Shown in pieces: positions 32,161 through 47,162 of a DNA stretch of 64,000 nt. The DNA lies in NCBI GenBank assembly GCA_948567375.1, contig OX419755.1, positions 56,859,001 through 56,923,000 of the forward strand, written 5' to 3'. Every line of letters starts with the position of its first letter. Positions within the stretch are counted from its first letter, which is position 1. The notes under the pieces were generated by a model. That model saw only the letters and a list, made by a program, of their open reading frames with translations. It did not search any database and had not been told where the DNA came from. This DNA is from Lunularia cruciata. Its lineage: Eukaryota > Streptophyta > Marchantiopsida > Lunulariales > Lunulariaceae. The position numbers and the translations under genes are program-made.

Positions 32161-32490
32161 GGCATCACCACTCGGACACTTGTGAGCCCTATGCCTATCG
32201 AGACGATTCAGGCACATGCTGGGGGCAATGGACCAAGTGGACATGGTATTCTTGGGACACAACAAGTAGCTACTAGGGAGAGTGTTCTACTTGGAGTCCA
32301 TCCAGGTGAGCGTGGGCTACTTGGAGTACACCCTTGGTCCACTTGGGATGCAACTAGAGGACATGTGGAGCTTGCAGCCAGAGGGGAGGGAGTTTTTCAC
32401 ACAGAGGTTGGGACCTCTAGTGGTTGGAGGCATGACACTATTGCTCCCAAGGGCTCAATGTAGTAGCCAGTCAGTACGTCTTCCACTCCT

Positions 32491-33570
32491 ATGACAATTA
32501 CAGAGGATACATGGGAGCCAAACGTTGGACCCAAGCTTATTGGAGAGGAAAGACAGAGGGTTTGGAGGTTCTTGAGGAGCTACACGAGTTGTTTTGCATT
32601 CAATATGAAGGATTTGGGTGCTCTGAAGGGATCTGGTATATGGATTGAGCTGACTAGCAATACACCAATTTTCCAAAGTCCTTATCGATATAGTGATATG
32701 GAGAGGGTATTGATTCAAAGCCGGAGTAGTGACCTTTTTGAGGTTGGTTTGGTGGAGATTTCACATGGAGAGTATGCATCAGCAACAGTGATGCCAACCA
32801 AGAAGGATATGCATGGCAACTACACAGATAGGCGGATGTGTGGAGATTATCGTCTTATCAACCGACAGACTAGGGCTGATTGGTATGCCATGCCTACACC
32901 AGAGGAGATTTTTGATGTGATTGGGCATGCAAAGTCTTCAGTACTTTGGATGTTCAAGCGGGATATCATCAGCTGCTGATCAGGGAGGAGGATAAGTCCA
33001 AGATAGCATACTAGGGTATTGATCCTCACGGTAAGGATGTGTTATATTAGTGGAGGTTCTTACCGTTTGGGTTAAAGAATGCTCCTGCTGAGTTCTAGAG
33101 GGTCATGGATAGGATCCTAGCTGAATTGGATTTTGCTCAGTGCTATATTGATGACATTTTAGTCTATAGCACTACTGTGGAGGAGCATGAGAGACAATTG
33201 TTGGAGGTGTTTGAGAGGTTGAGATCTCATGGACTCAAATTACATCCTTGGAAGTGTAGGTTCTTCCACAAGCAAGTTGAGTATTTGGGTGACACTATCT
33301 ACCCCGGAGGACTTGGTATTGAGCAGACAAGGTGGAGGCTATTGCACATATTCCTCGGCCTACGGATGTGAGCAAAGTGCGAGCATTCCTTGGGTTGGCA
33401 AACTTTTATTGCCGCTATGTTAGAGGATTTAGTGCCATTTCCAAGGCCTTGACAAAGCTGACCAAGCTAACATATGAGTGGTGTTGGGTAAATGAGCAGG
33501 AGAGAGCTTTTGTAGAGCTCAAGGAGAGGATGACATCTGCTCCTATTTTGAGGAGATTGATTAGAGGATG
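32491..33570 (+). pseudogene. Element 1 reverse transcriptase
   Basis: The gypsy RT starts with a PYRYSDMER-type segment, then MPTKKDMHGNYTDRRMCGDY and RLINRQT (near 32810-32870), then, after a frameshift, WRFLPFGLKNAP (33052) and the catalytic box QCYIDDILVYS (YIDD at 33144-33155), the thumb KCRFFHKQVEYLGDTI, and the connection RAFLGLANFYCRYVRGF. Stops at 33012, 33047 and 33096 sit where the family has Trp or Gln. Confidence 0.93.
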
Positions 33571-33574
33571 ACCA

Positions 33575-33960
33575 TTTCAGGTTCATTCTGATTGGAGTAT
33601 GTTGGGGCTTGGAGTGGTGCTCACCCAACATGATGATGAGGGGAAGGAGTTTATGGTGGCGTATGCTAGTTGCTCTAACAATTCAGCGGAGGTGAAGTAT
33701 AGTTCATATGAGGGAGAGTGTTTGGTAGCAGTTTGGGCAGTAGCACATTTCCAATGTTACCTATTTGGTAACCCCTTCACTCTCATCACTGATCATCAGC
33801 CATTAAAGTGGTTGATGGAGTCCAACAAGCTTTCAAGGAAGCTTGCACAATGGGCTCTGATTTTACAAGAGTATGATTTCACGGTTGTTCATAGACCTGG
33901 AGTGGTGAACCATGATGCAGATGGGTTGAATAGAAACCCATGTCCTAGCCAACAAGATCA
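33575..33960 (+). pseudogene. Element 1 RNase H
   Basis: HSDWSMLGLGVVLTQ, then YSSYEGECLVAVWAVAHFQC, then LITDHQPLKWLM, then VVHRPGVVNHDADGLNR. These are the standard gypsy RNase H motifs and final segment. The block is intact over about 120 codons, the best preserved part of the element with the integrase core. Confidence 0.93.
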
Positions 33961-34309
33961 GACTGGAGCACGTTGGCATGGTGAGACATATGAGGAGATG
34001 GTGCCAAGTTGGCATTCATTGGCCTCTTTGTGTATATTTTCAGAGGCTTTGGCGGTATCTCTCTTAGCGCATACAAGAGGAGTTATTGTGGTCACAGATC
34101 CTAAGAGTGAAGACATTGGTACAGTTCAGCAAGACATTCATGATGATGTCTTAGTGATGGACTATCTTTGCATTGGTGTTGTGGATGGCACAATTGGGGC
34201 CAAGGAGAGAGACCATGTCCTTCAGTGAGCCAGACAATTCAGATTGGAGGGCAGACACCTTTTGCGTGTATGGGAAGATGGTAGAGTGCGAGTAGTACCA
34301 CTTCCATCT

Positions 34310-35400
34310 TAGAGACCACAATTGGTCCGTCATGCTCATGAGGAGCTAGGACATTTTGGAGTAAAGCGTACATATAGCTTACTCTAGAGTAATTATTGGT
34401 GGCACGGTATGCAGACCATGGTACAATAGTTTGTTGCCAAATGTGTGGTTTGTGACCAAGTTAGAGGATCATTCAATGCTCCTACCCCACAGTTACACCC
34501 ATTACCTATCATGGGATTGGGTTATCGTTGGACTTTGGACTTTGCCAAACCTTTCCCGTTGACTGTGAGACATCATCGGTATGTTTTGGTGATGGTGGAG
34601 CACTTCTTCAAGTGGATTGAGTTGGTGGCACTTCCTAACAAGTCTAGTGAAGGGACAACTTACTTGTTCTTGGATTGAGTTCTTAGTCATTTTGGTGCAC
34701 CAGTTGAGGTTTTGACTGATCAGGGTACAGAGTTCTTGGGGGAGTTTCAGATCTTGTGTGACAACGCTTTGATTGATCACCGTACTACTTCCCAAGATCA
34801 CCTTGAGGTAGATGGCTTAGCAGAGAGAGTGCTTCAGACGGTGAAGAGAGGATTGCAAAAGTATGGTTTGCAGAGAGGCCACTTGGGAGATTGGGATCTC
34901 CAGTTACCTTGGTTGGCCATGGGCTATCGGTTCAGCCGGCAAGCCTCCTTTGTATCCTTCTCTCCGTACTTTCTACTCTATGGACAAGATTTACCTGCAG
35001 ATTTACCTACAGCCATTTGTTGAGATGCTACAGTAGTTTTGGACTTGGATGACCCTGATGTATGGATGAGCGCATGTTCTCAACGGGCAGAGATCTTTTG
35101 GAGAGTGATGCCAATGGCCTTTGAGAACTTGGCGATTGCTCAGCATAGAGATACTTTACACTATGCTACCATTTGAGGAGGAGGTTATAGACCCTTGATC
35201 CGTCAATTTCATCCAGGAGACTATGTATATCTACAACAAATAGCACCAACGACACTTGATGTTTCGACAAGCCGTACTATCTTGAGAGTGCATGAGATTT
35301 TGCCACCTGGAGTCCTTGTGTTAGAAGGACATGATGGTGTTGTTTGGAAGGATCATGTGCGCAATTGTGTGCCATACCACCTCCCAAACATTGATGGTAC
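34310..35400 (+). pseudogene. Element 1 integrase (zinc-binding, catalytic core, C-terminal segment)
   Basis: H2C2 zinc domain: RHAHEELGHFGVKRTY...YWWHGMQ...CVVCDQV. The catalytic core has GYRWTLDFAKPF (first Asp), VLTDQGTEF (second Asp, near 34715) and an E-containing helix GLAERVLQTVKRGLQ (near 34815). Then comes QLPWLAMGYRFSRQ, and a C-terminal beta-rich segment from 35195 (QFHPGDYVYLQQ, TILRVHEILPPGVLVLEG). Five stops interrupt it. A PHD finger follows without a break. Confidence 0.92.
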
Positions 35401-35440
35401 TATGGATCCAAGCTTGGCACTTGTATGTGCAGGCTTGAGG

Positions 35441-35575
35441 TGTATGTTATGTGGCTCTTCTGGTGGAGTTGCTACTATGTTAGTGTGTGATAGTTGTTCG
35501 AGAGGATGGCATATGGCATGTATGACTCCTCCCCTCACGGTGGTTCCTTAGGGACAATGGTTATGTCCTAGGTGT
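35441..35575 (+). pseudogene. PHD finger at the integrase C-terminus of element 1
   Basis: Cysteine spacing CMLC, 11 residues, CDSC, 4 residues, His, 2 residues, Cys, then W-L-CPRC gives the C4HC3 PHD pattern, with RGWHMACMTPPL between. It sits in the integrase frame just before the terminal TGA at 35579. Most gypsy chromoviruses have a chromodomain in this place. PHD fingers commonly read histone H3 tails, so a role in choosing integration sites is an inference. The stop at 35549 is a Gln codon (CAA) in element 2. Confidence 0.9.
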
Positions 35576-35750
35576 ACTTGACCTATAGCTAGTTCATTCT
35601 TTATATGGTATAGATTGCAGACAAGCGACTAACCATAGGGCTCCATAGCACCCGGCCTCCTGATCTTTGCCCATTATAGGGTATACCATATACTTAGAGT
35701 AGATGGCTATCTGGAGTTAGAGGGACCTAACCGCCAGCTAGGGAGGCGAT

Positions 35751-36405
35751 TGTGGCACTTTAGAGTCTATGTATGACTTATATGTGAGTTGTGCTTCTAT
35801 AGTGTATGATGTTGACAGCGATATATGTTGTGTAGCAATGTATATACACACAAAAATTGTCACACCATTTGTAGTGTCACATCTAGATTGCTTGGACATT
35901 AGAGTTCCAATGTAGTAGTTAGAGTTATTTCAGTAGTTTCTCAGAGACTACTTTCCTATGGTTTGATTTTGTGTTTGGGGTACTGACTTCACGGTAGGGC
36001 TCACCATCACTTTGCACCATTTACACCGTCGAGTGTGCCATTAGTGGGACCATTATGGTTTGGACCTAGCTCAAGTCCAGGGGGTATACTTTCAAAGTGC
36101 AACTCTAGAGAGCTCACTTCTTTGATGTTGAGCCTGTGAGTTCCTAGCTATGGTGGACAGAGGCCGCCGAGCGTCACTTGGATTCTCTTAGCTAGAGTGG
36201 GTGTGGCTTGACTGTAATTAGTGCCCAGTTGTTGGCAGTTTATAGAATGACAGATCAAGTACTGATCTGAGTTGAGTTGAGTTGAGAACAATTTGATTAT
36301 TGTGGCACTTTAGAGTCTATGCATGACTTATGTGTGAGTTGTGCTTCTATAGTGCATGATGTTGACAGCGATGTATGTTGTGTACCAATGTATATACGCA
36401 AGACA
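35751..36405 (+). repeat. Element 1, 3' LTR with internal A-B-A structure
   Basis: A purine-rich tract (AGGGAGGCGA, ending about 35749) precedes TGTGGCACTTTAGAG. Segment A (35751-35857) is repeated at 36300-36405, and between them lies segment B (35858-36299), which matches the 5' LTR. The terminus reads CAAGACA. The same A-B-A order is present in reverse at 51459-52100. I take A-B-A as the LTR, but a B-A LTR is possible. Confidence 0.75.
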
Positions 36406-36819
36406 ATATCATGGGTTGCATCCTTTGTCCTCCATAAGGACATTGTATCATATGGACTATTGTTGCATGTAGTGTAGAACCACACTCACAAGTGAGTAAC
36501 AAAGATGCAGACGGATGGACCAACCAAGGCAGAACCTCATTGTTGTAGAGAAAGTGGTTTGTGCAAGTCAAAATGCCCTAATGCACAGTCAAGCAAGGAT
36601 CCAAGAGCATGCACTCTTGCCGGAGCAAGAGCAAAGACATGCTCTAGTGGCCTGAGGAATGGATGAGTCAACTAAGAGAGAATGCAACATATGCTGATAG
36701 TATCACTTCATCAAGGAAGATTGCAAACCTCTGGTCCAATCTGATGGTGATGAATCAAAGGATAGAAGATCCTCATATGCCCCTGGCAATAGACCATCTC
36801 TCATATGCCATAATAACAC
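36406..36819 (+). repeat. Repeat R2, right part after element 1
   Basis: Continues the left part at 26370-26487 and matches 51150-51440 (CTCCATAAGGACATTG, GTGTAGAACCACACTCACAAGT, GTAGAGAAAGTGG). The plus-strand translation keeps a conserved, coding-like segment (QARIQEHA, LPEQ), but no known family was recognised. Confidence 0.75.
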
Positions 36820-39400
36820 CTAGAGAGAAAAGGATCCCTCCTCCACCTTGATCACATAAGTCTCCAAAATTGGCCTAGAAGCAACCACAAAACAAGAGGA
36901 AATTAGGGGTGTCGAGTGAGCCCAACTACCCAAAAATACTATAGATGTCATCTCATTCATAGATAATAAGCCTACCTCTCCACACAAGATTGGTAGAGAT
37001 GCTTGTCTATATGTCCAATCCCCCATCACACATTCAAATGTCCTTGGTCCGATGATATCACCAAAGACTCCCATGATCCTCCTTTCAAAAGCTCTCAAAC
37101 ATGATTAGGAAAGTCAAGGAAGGGAGAATCATGCGGAGAAGGTAAGTTGGTTGACGGGCAATACAAGAAAAGAGTACTACCAAAAGCTACCTACGGATCT
37201 CCTAATAGAAGAAGGTCATCCATATGGAGAATATCCTCTACAAGGGTAACATCTAAGAAGCATGTGACAAAATCCTTGGATCCTATTGGCACTCCAAGAA
37301 TACGTAGTCCATCTATAGATATGACACACCCCTCTAGAAGCTCAAGATGGGTAGGGATACCTAAAGGGAACCATGCTTTGCACTTTGACACCTTGACTCT
37401 CAGGCCTACAAGATGTAGCATAATAGTCAAGTGATCAAATGCCTACCTAATCTGATCTACGGAGCACACAATGTATATATCATTTGCTAAGGATGGACAT
37501 ACACAACCTAGCATGGCCAAAGTAGTAGATAAGAGAGCTCTAAAGTGAATGATGACAAACAAAGTTCTCCCTAAAGGATCTTCCTATCAAGTACCAACAA
37601 CTCACTCCAAGACGATGACTCCTTCCAATGATGATCCATGCTGGTAGTAAAGGGAAGTAGGAGAGTGTAATATTTTGAGGAAAAGAAAACCTCCCAAGAG
37701 AAAACCCAAAAGAAGAACCACAAAGCTTCACACTCAAAACTCCAATGCTCCAAAGAAGTACCTTGTCTTTATTATATAGCAAAGAGGATTCCCTCAAAGG
37801 AAGCTCCACCCTTGGATCAGATACATGGATTGGTGACATGCCAACAAGCTCTAACCTTAGATTAGTTCCATGCATGGGTGACATGTCAGTTCTGGTCCTA
37901 TTTGGTTTGTCAAACAAGCTTTGACTAGAGGGAATCTTTAGGGAATCTTCATGTAGGAATCTCATAATTGCATGGATGAAGTACGGTTGAAAAGATCTTG
38001 ATGAGACAAAAAAAGAAGGGGGGGAGGGAAGGCCACCTTTTCCTTCTTCCATGGATGGAAATTGCACAATTTTGAGGTCTAATTTATTTGTTTAGGCTTC
38101 CAAAATTGGCTCTCAAAGTTTTCAAGCTATTTTGTGGCTTTTACCCTATTAGTAGAAGTACTCTTTTGGTGATACCTCTATTTGATCTACTTAGTCCATT
38201 ATATATAATATCCTTACAAATATTACCAAGCCAATTTTCACCTCTAGATAATATGTTTGACTATTTGTATTATAGAGAGCCATAGAACAACCGCATAAAG
38301 GAAATGAGACATGCTAACTATCCACCGGTCTCCCTAAGCTCTCTAAAGATAGAGGTCCTAGAGACGTTATTAAAAGCATTCTAAACATCCACTTGTAGGA
38401 CAAACCACTCCGGATGGATACCTAGGAGTGCCTTGATGCCTATGGAAATAGCTTCACAACCTCTAGGTGTAGCTACTTCAAATTGATATGGACTAAGGTG
38501 CTCTTGGAACTGAGATCAATGCTGAAGGACAACAATACGGCTAACCAAGCAGAAGAAGATCTCTCCAATAGCAATTGGTCTAATGCACCCGTGCCCTTCT
38601 CCATCGTGAGAAATAGACTAGCTTCTAACATCTGACTAACAAACATAAGAATATCTCTCCGTGCTACTATTGCAGCCATTTGAAACAGCTTGATAAATCC
38701 ACTAGAAGGATCATTTTCCTGACAACAATCTCTAAGATACTCACATACCATCTCTAACATGCCTCTTGAGGAGAGACGAGGAGTAGTGCACAACGCTTGT
38801 GCAAAAAGCAACCTATCAAGACATAAAACCTGCTTAGGTTGATTTAAGACCTCTAGTGGTACTCCCTCTCCTACCATAGGATGTAATGAGTGTAGGGAAG
38901 AGATAGTCTCATCAATGGGACTAGCCATAGACAAAGGGTGTAGTGCTCGTGTTGCTCTACTAAACTCTCTTGCCTGACCCAATGTCCTACACCATCTTGA
39001 TCAAGTGAACTTTGGGGTATCTTTCAACAAAATCTATCTCCTAAAATGTGCAACCATAACAAACTCCTCCAATAGAGCAACCCAATCTCCCGCTCAAAAT
39101 TGACAAAATCTAACAACCACCTCTCTATGCCCCACACGGCTCCCTCTAGCATAACGAAGGCACCATCGAGGGAGTAATTGGAATAAGAACCATGCTAACT
39201 TGTCCAAGGGATCACATGCCAAACGATCAAGTGGTATGCAAAAAGCCTATCTAGCCTCATCATGAAGTGTACGAGGTAGCCTATAGAATAGATGTGGACA
39301 TGGAAAACCAGTCTCAAATAACCCCTAAACACAACCTGCTTGAGATGCTAATCATTCCCATGCCTCGATCGATATCCTTGGAATGGTCAACAAAAGGATA
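36820..39400 (-). pseudogene. Non-LTR-type reverse transcriptase remnant
   Basis: Read on the minus strand: a YEYLRDC...SSGFIKLFQMAAIVARRD segment (38.6-38.8 kb); RT palm LQVDV-NAFNNVSR with RGCEAISIGIKALLGIHPEW (38.33-38.47 kb); then, beyond an inserted LTR, a CPSLANDIYIV box where A-D-D is expected (37.47-37.49 kb); GLRVKVSKCKAW (37.38 kb); DGLRILGVPIGS (37.30 kb); and a C-terminal TYRQASLPILCGEVGL...FLGSW (36.90-37.02 kb). This order matches an endonuclease-poor plant/algal RT family. It has many stops and the catalytic Asp pair is damaged, so it is dead. The part above 39.0 kb (LLPRWCLRYARGS-like) probably belongs to its N-terminus. Confidence 0.75.
37666..38274 (-). mobile_element. Solo LTR of the element-3 gypsy family inside the RT remnant
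   Basis: Starts TGTAATATT and ends TATTATA on the plus strand, flanked by the 5-bp duplication GAGAG at 37661-37665 and 38275-38279. Its reverse complement follows the LTR at 60150-60891 throughout (GGTATCACCAAAAGAGTACT, GGTGGAGCTTCC-like blocks, CTATATAATAAAGA promoter block, CTTCTCTTG-type end), at clearly lower identity than the 50286 copy. The host RT sequence resumes on both sides. Confidence 0.88.
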
Positions 39401-42400
39401 GAGGAAGCGTGCGTAATCCCAAGTATCACCACTATCAATGTGATCGCTCGCCTCACATGAGCATCCCAAGTGGTTCAATCATATTCCTTGTGCATTCTCC
39501 TCATATGGGTCTTTACCCCTTGCGAGGTAAAGTGTCAATGACACACCGAGCATGGTGTATCCCGAGTTACTCTAGGCAGCGCCACATGGAGAAATGTAGC
39601 CATGGCTGGCACAAGAATAATGATAGTAACACATGATGTTCCTCTCCAAATCTACCCATACCTGTAGAACCAGAACCCGTCACACCCCACCTCACATGAT
39701 TACATGAGAAAATATAAACCTCTCTAAACTTTAAAACACTATTAACTCTGATAACTTTCAATTTGCATCTCAAAAAATTTTAAACTAAAATTTAAAACCA
39801 AGAGATGAGAAATAAAAATTCCATACCATCACTTTCAATGTGAAGTAGTTACTCTAAACCCAAAAAAACCTAAAAGTATGCATAAATTTCTATTCAAATC
39901 TCAGTAGTCTTCAATCTAGATACCAATGAAACTGAAATTGAAAAACGAACTGAATTGGCTGGTCACTCTTGTGAGATATGCTGATGACTTTGTGCACATG
40001 AGTTTTGATTTATAACAATCCCGTCTATCGAGTTCACGCACACATTTTACTTTTAAGATGTTCATGCACACATTCTACTTCTAAGATGCTGTAGCCCCGG
40101 GACATGGAACGTAATGTTTTCTGTATGTGGTCTAATGTGAGATGCTCAACTTGCCACGATACCGAGTGTGCTAGATTCGACATTAATTAACGTAGTAGGA
40201 TCCGCAAAGTCAAGATCGACAGTACTGCACTTGCATTGCCCACGGCTGAATCACGTCTATGTGGAGGGAGCATAAACACTTATTTTGTCGAGATTCAATC
40301 ACGCTTCCTCAAGAGCCTATCTATCACCTTGCAAGTAAGAAGCAACTGGTCAGAAAGATAAGATGGATTGCCTCCAGACAGATTCGGCATATACTCGAGA
40401 TGACCATATGCTTCAGCTGCGTTCTGTGCAGCTATGTTATTCTGAGGTCCTCTACATCATGGGACATTAAGCCTTGTGTTCTATTCCCTCACTGATTTCA
40501 AGGATCACTTCAGTGTCAAGGAATCGTTTTAAAGCGGGCCTAGTCTGAAATTTCCTACGACGCTTGGATTGCATATTACAAACTTTTGTTACGTGTTATT
40601 GTAGTCGCCCTTGTGTCACCCTTCATGATGACTACTATGTTATTGAATCAGTGCTTCCACAACAATCCAAGTTCGATTTGTTCGAGTGTAAGATTGTAGG
40701 TAAGATAGAAAAATGTCATGACTTACAGCAACTTCATTAATAAGAGGACAGTGGTGTAAGGGAGAATTTGAAAGTAAAACTTATAGATATAGATTGAATT
40801 TTGCACTTGTTGAAGCCAGATAGGTCATCTTTTCAACAATTCGAGCTCCTGAACAACGGCAATCATTAATTGATCCTTTGGTAGATCTTGTGAGTGGAAT
40901 ATGAACCCTTACCTAGATCCTGAAGGCTTGTGGGTTTCCATTATTTATTGTGGTAGCTTTCCGTCATTGAAGTGGTTAGCACTCTACTGCTGTCCTCGGA
41001 TATGGAAATGCCACAATACAGAATCGTAATCTGTAGAACTTGCAGTACTCGTGCAGAGTTTTTCAAATTTAAGATCAATTTGCTTTCATAGATCCACATT
41101 AGCTTGAATTAGCGCTGAAGCAACATGCATCAGAGACTGTATTTGCTAGACTAACTAGAGAAGAAGTACCGAGTCTACATCAGATCTGCATAGTGACCAC
41201 AACTACAGTATTTGGAAGAGATATATATCTGCCAAAATTCCGATTTTGCATCCACCATTTGTTCATGATTTTCGCATTCCGCATCTGTTTCGGATGATCT
41301 CTTCTTCTTCTTCTTCTTTGCTACTCATCTACGGCCCGATAATCTCCTTGCACAATGATTGCCATTTTCTTGAACTGCACATTCCGGAAGCATCGAGTTT
41401 ACCTGGCACGCATGAGCAAAATAGGAACTCGATATAAGGAGTACTGGGCTTCGCTCAGTAGCCCAGCTACTTCGGCATCTTGTGGACATCGATGAAGTCG
41501 TTCGTCCTTCCCTGTGACAGTCTGCTGCTTCCTTCTAGTGCTTAGTGTTTGGGGACACATGCGCTCATACAGCATGCCGTGATATACACTACTCAGTCGT
41601 GTAACACTTCGATCTTACCAGACACTAACACCACTTGTAAATTCGAAAACTTATCGTTTCTCTTTGCTTTGAAAAGCATGCTGTGCTCTTTCGCGTCCCA
41701 TTGCTCGGAGATGTGTGCTTCCTTCATTACATCCGGCGTACTGGTCTAGACATTAAATGCTAGATTCTGTTCATGGAATGTCTCAATGTTTATTTCCATT
41801 TTGCATAGATTTGCGCCGTGCTTTTTCCCAATTCCTACGTACTTAGACATGAATGCATTTCGTTGCTGAGATTCGCAGACTTTCAGTTTGTATCAGTTCG
41901 GTTCCAAGTGGTTATGAATCCCCCGTGAAACGACTTCTGCTCTCATACTCGTATATCTTGCGAAGAATCCCATCATTTGTGAAGACCATTGGGTTTTACG
42001 TCACTTCGGTAGGGTATCGTGTATCTCAATTTCAGTTTTAGGTTACGATCTACAGCAGGGTGTTAGAGGGTCCATTGTCAACCTGGTGTGTCTGTGGTGA
42101 CTGTTGGGTCCACGTTTCCACATATCATGGACGACAACTACATACGTGTTACTCCTGACTTGCTCAGAGAAAGCGCTTCACTACCAAAGGACACTTGAGC
42201 GTTCGCCCTGGCCGAGATTCCTCCTGCACAACATTGCGGATGAGCCTAGGGGAACAAATTTGTTACTATGTTTCCCTGAGCATACTCGAGATGACTTTCG
42301 TGGATTGAAAGCAGCTCAATTGAAAAGCTATTTCATGGCATGGGATATTTATAAAGACGGAAGACGCGATAGGCATAGAAACAGATTCTGTGTTTTTTTT

Positions 42401-42877
42401 TTCTGATTCCTCTCCAGACTCAGAGGGAAATGTAGCTGAAGCCTCTCCAGTGTTCTGTGCGAAATTTCTTTCTGAGTTCTACACCATTTCGATGACTTGC
42501 TGGATGGTCATTTCCGAGATGAGACAACTGAGTTTTTCTTGTATCTCGTCGGGCACTAGTTCACCACGATATGCGAAAATGCTTTGAGTGGCATGTCGAG
42601 CTGTGTTCTCTGCCCTTTCCAATTCGGGACCTAATATTCTGTTAAACGGTTCAGGCTGCTGAAGAGTATTGCCGGAGTATACTAGGGGATTTTTAATGCT
42701 CTCTCTACGGGCTCTACAATTGTAGTCTAGGTGTTCACGTTGCTCTCTAGTATCCCATTGACTCTTCAATTTTGGCGGTTCTTCAGAAGCCAGGAAATAT
42801 TCACGATCTATGAATGGATTCTGCCCTCCAGCTCAAGCGCCACGAGCTGGTAGCCTCATATTGCTCACAGAGCCGTC
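39401..42877. other. Intergenic region upstream of the kinase gene
   Basis: The 39.4-39.8 kb part may still belong to the non-LTR remnant. The rest holds no gene I can name. A minus-strand open stretch at 42479-42830 looks protein-like but is unidentified. A copy of a short 45-bp repeat lies near 41912. The kinase promoter should be within the last few hundred bases. Confidence 0.45.

Positions 42878-47162
<4,285 letters not shown>

Larger units (their letters stand above)
26488..36405 (+). mobile_element. Element 1: decayed Ty3/gypsy retrotransposon carrying DNMT and PHD domains
   Basis: Order on the plus strand: LTR-like end (26488-26937), leader, gag with zinc knuckle, aspartic protease, cytosine-C5 methyltransferase, reverse transcriptase, RNase H, integrase, PHD finger, and a 3' LTR. 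Integrase after RNase H places it in Ty3/gypsy (Metaviridae). Gag, protease, the main part of the methyltransferase and the start of RT all lie in one reading frame, which suggests a single gag-pol polyprotein of well over 2000 codons. It is dead: many in-frame stops and several frameshifts. Flanks are GTAT (26484-26487) and ATAT (36406-36409), consistent with a short target duplication with one change, and they rejoin repeat R2. No primer-binding site was recognised after the 5' LTR-like sequence. Confidence 0.92.

Noticed and set aside
37540-38067. A 175-codon minus-strand open frame
   Set aside because: It lies almost wholly inside the solo LTR at 37666-38274 and has no protein similarity; the same region is non-coding LTR in the other copies.
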